Shown here in pieces: positions 4,801 through 5,306 of a stretch of DNA of 5,306 nt. The notes under the pieces were generated by a model. That model did not search any database. It was not told the origin of the DNA and saw only the letters and a list, made by a program, of their open reading frames with translations. This DNA is from Parcubacteria group bacterium Athens0714_26 (GTDB lineage: Bacteria > Patescibacteriota > Minisyncoccia > UBA6257 > 02-FULL-45-10c). The stretch's first letter is position 1. Each line of letters starts with the position of its first letter. The stretch lies in NCBI GenBank assembly GCA_007376745.1, contig VMGU01000034.1, positions 1 to 5,306 of the forward strand, written 5' to 3'. The translations under genes and the position numbers were made by a program.

Positions 4801-5306
4801 TTAGAATTGCGATTCATTCATATTCCCTAAATTATCGCCTATTTTTACATTTACTTTAACCGGAACTTCCAATTCGTAAACAGATTCCATTAAAGGAGAA
4901 ATAAATTTAATTGCCTCTTCTATTATATCGTCCTTAACCTCGAACAACAATTCATCGTGGATTGTCAGAAGAAGCCTGGCTTTATCGATTGGTTGTTTTT
5001 TGGACGCCGAAAATTTCGTTTGCACAAAACAACACCAGTCTTTTTTCTCCAATTCTTCGCCTATTTTTACCATTGCCATCTTAATAATATCGGCCGCGAG
5101 TCCCTGAACCGGCATATTGATAGCGGCTCTTTCCGCCTCCGCCGCCTCGCCACGGAACATAGAAACCGCCTTTAAAAGCCAGCGCCGCCTGCCGTTAAGA
5201 TTTGTGACATATCCGTAAGTCCGCGCCTGCGCTTTTACTCCTTCCTGCCATTCTTTTATTTTTTTAAAATCATTAAAATATTCAATAATAAATTTCCTCG
5301 CTTCCA
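4801..5306 (-). CDS. polA: DNA polymerase I, C-terminal part of the polymerase domain (5' part outside the window)
   Basis: Pol I fills gaps in repair and replaces Okazaki primers. The frame enters at the right edge as EARKFIIEYF and gives 167 residues to the TAA at 4801. GYVTNLNGRRR (31-41 of this fragment) is the conserved segment after the O helix, AAINMPVQGLAADIIKMAM (60-78) is the following helix, and LLLTIHDELLFEV (111-123) is palm motif C with the catalytic Asp117-Glu118 after His116. Two oddities stand out. The usual Thr of QGTAAD is Leu. About 18-20 extra residues (around 88-107) precede motif C compared with E. coli and Taq Pol I as I recall them. The end IGDNLGNMNESQF lacks the common Trp near the C-terminus. 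An internal Met at 5160 is not a start, since homology continues upstream. It is the first visible gene of the leftward operon; its promoter lies outside. Confidence 0.96.
   Translation of the reverse strand, partial: EARKFIIEYFNDFKKIKEWQEGVKAQARTYGYVTNLNGRRRWLLKAVSMFRGEAAEAERAAINMPVQGLAADIIKMAMVKIGEELEKKDWCCFVQTKFSASKKQPIDKARLLLTIHDELLFEVKDDIIEEAIKFISPLMESVYELEVPVKVNVKIGDNLGNMNESQF

Noticed and set aside
1..5306. CRISPR array or recoded genetic code (TGA read as glycine)
   Set aside because: No regularly spaced direct repeats are present, and all recognised genes are intact with standard stops and no in-frame TGA.

Overview
The window is AT-rich bacterial DNA with tightly packed housekeeping genes, short spacers and few Shine-Dalgarno sites. 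The lysine-rich proteins, the streamlined subunits and the GCAGGC/GCCTGC-type intergenic repeat suggest a Candidate Phyla Radiation (Patescibacteria, probably Parcubacteria-like) genome. This placement is inferred from style, not from a marker phylogeny. The standard genetic code fits: every complete gene stops at TAA or TAG, and no gene needs TGA read as an amino acid.

Layout. The left edge holds the 5' part of ruvA on the minus strand. A divergent promoter region of about 160 bases follows, then a plus-strand gene for a 126-residue membrane-anchored protein of unknown function with the only textbook Shine-Dalgarno site in the window, ended by a strong terminator. From 808 to 1397 there is no protein gene. 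This stretch holds an isolated transcription unit of about 220 bases with its own extended -10 promoter, three local hairpins and a 16-bp terminator (a probable undescribed small RNA), then a 168-bp multi-hairpin inverted-repeat element, then the rpsT promoter. rpsT (ribosomal protein S20) is followed by a bidirectional terminator and a partial second copy of the repeat.

From 1756 to the right edge, four minus-strand genes run head to tail with gaps of 10 to 18 bases: polA (C-terminal part), a PAS-containing sensor histidine kinase, mutM (fpg) and holA. They look like one operon transcribed leftward and converging on rpsT. Three products act in DNA replication and repair (Pol I gap filling, 8-oxoguanine excision, clamp loading), and RuvA at the other edge is a Holliday-junction protein. 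The kinase is the odd member and has no response regulator in view.

The main candidates for new biology are the unassigned small RNA, the structured repeat with its second partial copy, the predicted near-leaderless mRNAs of ruvA and rpsT, and the kinase inside a replication/repair operon.
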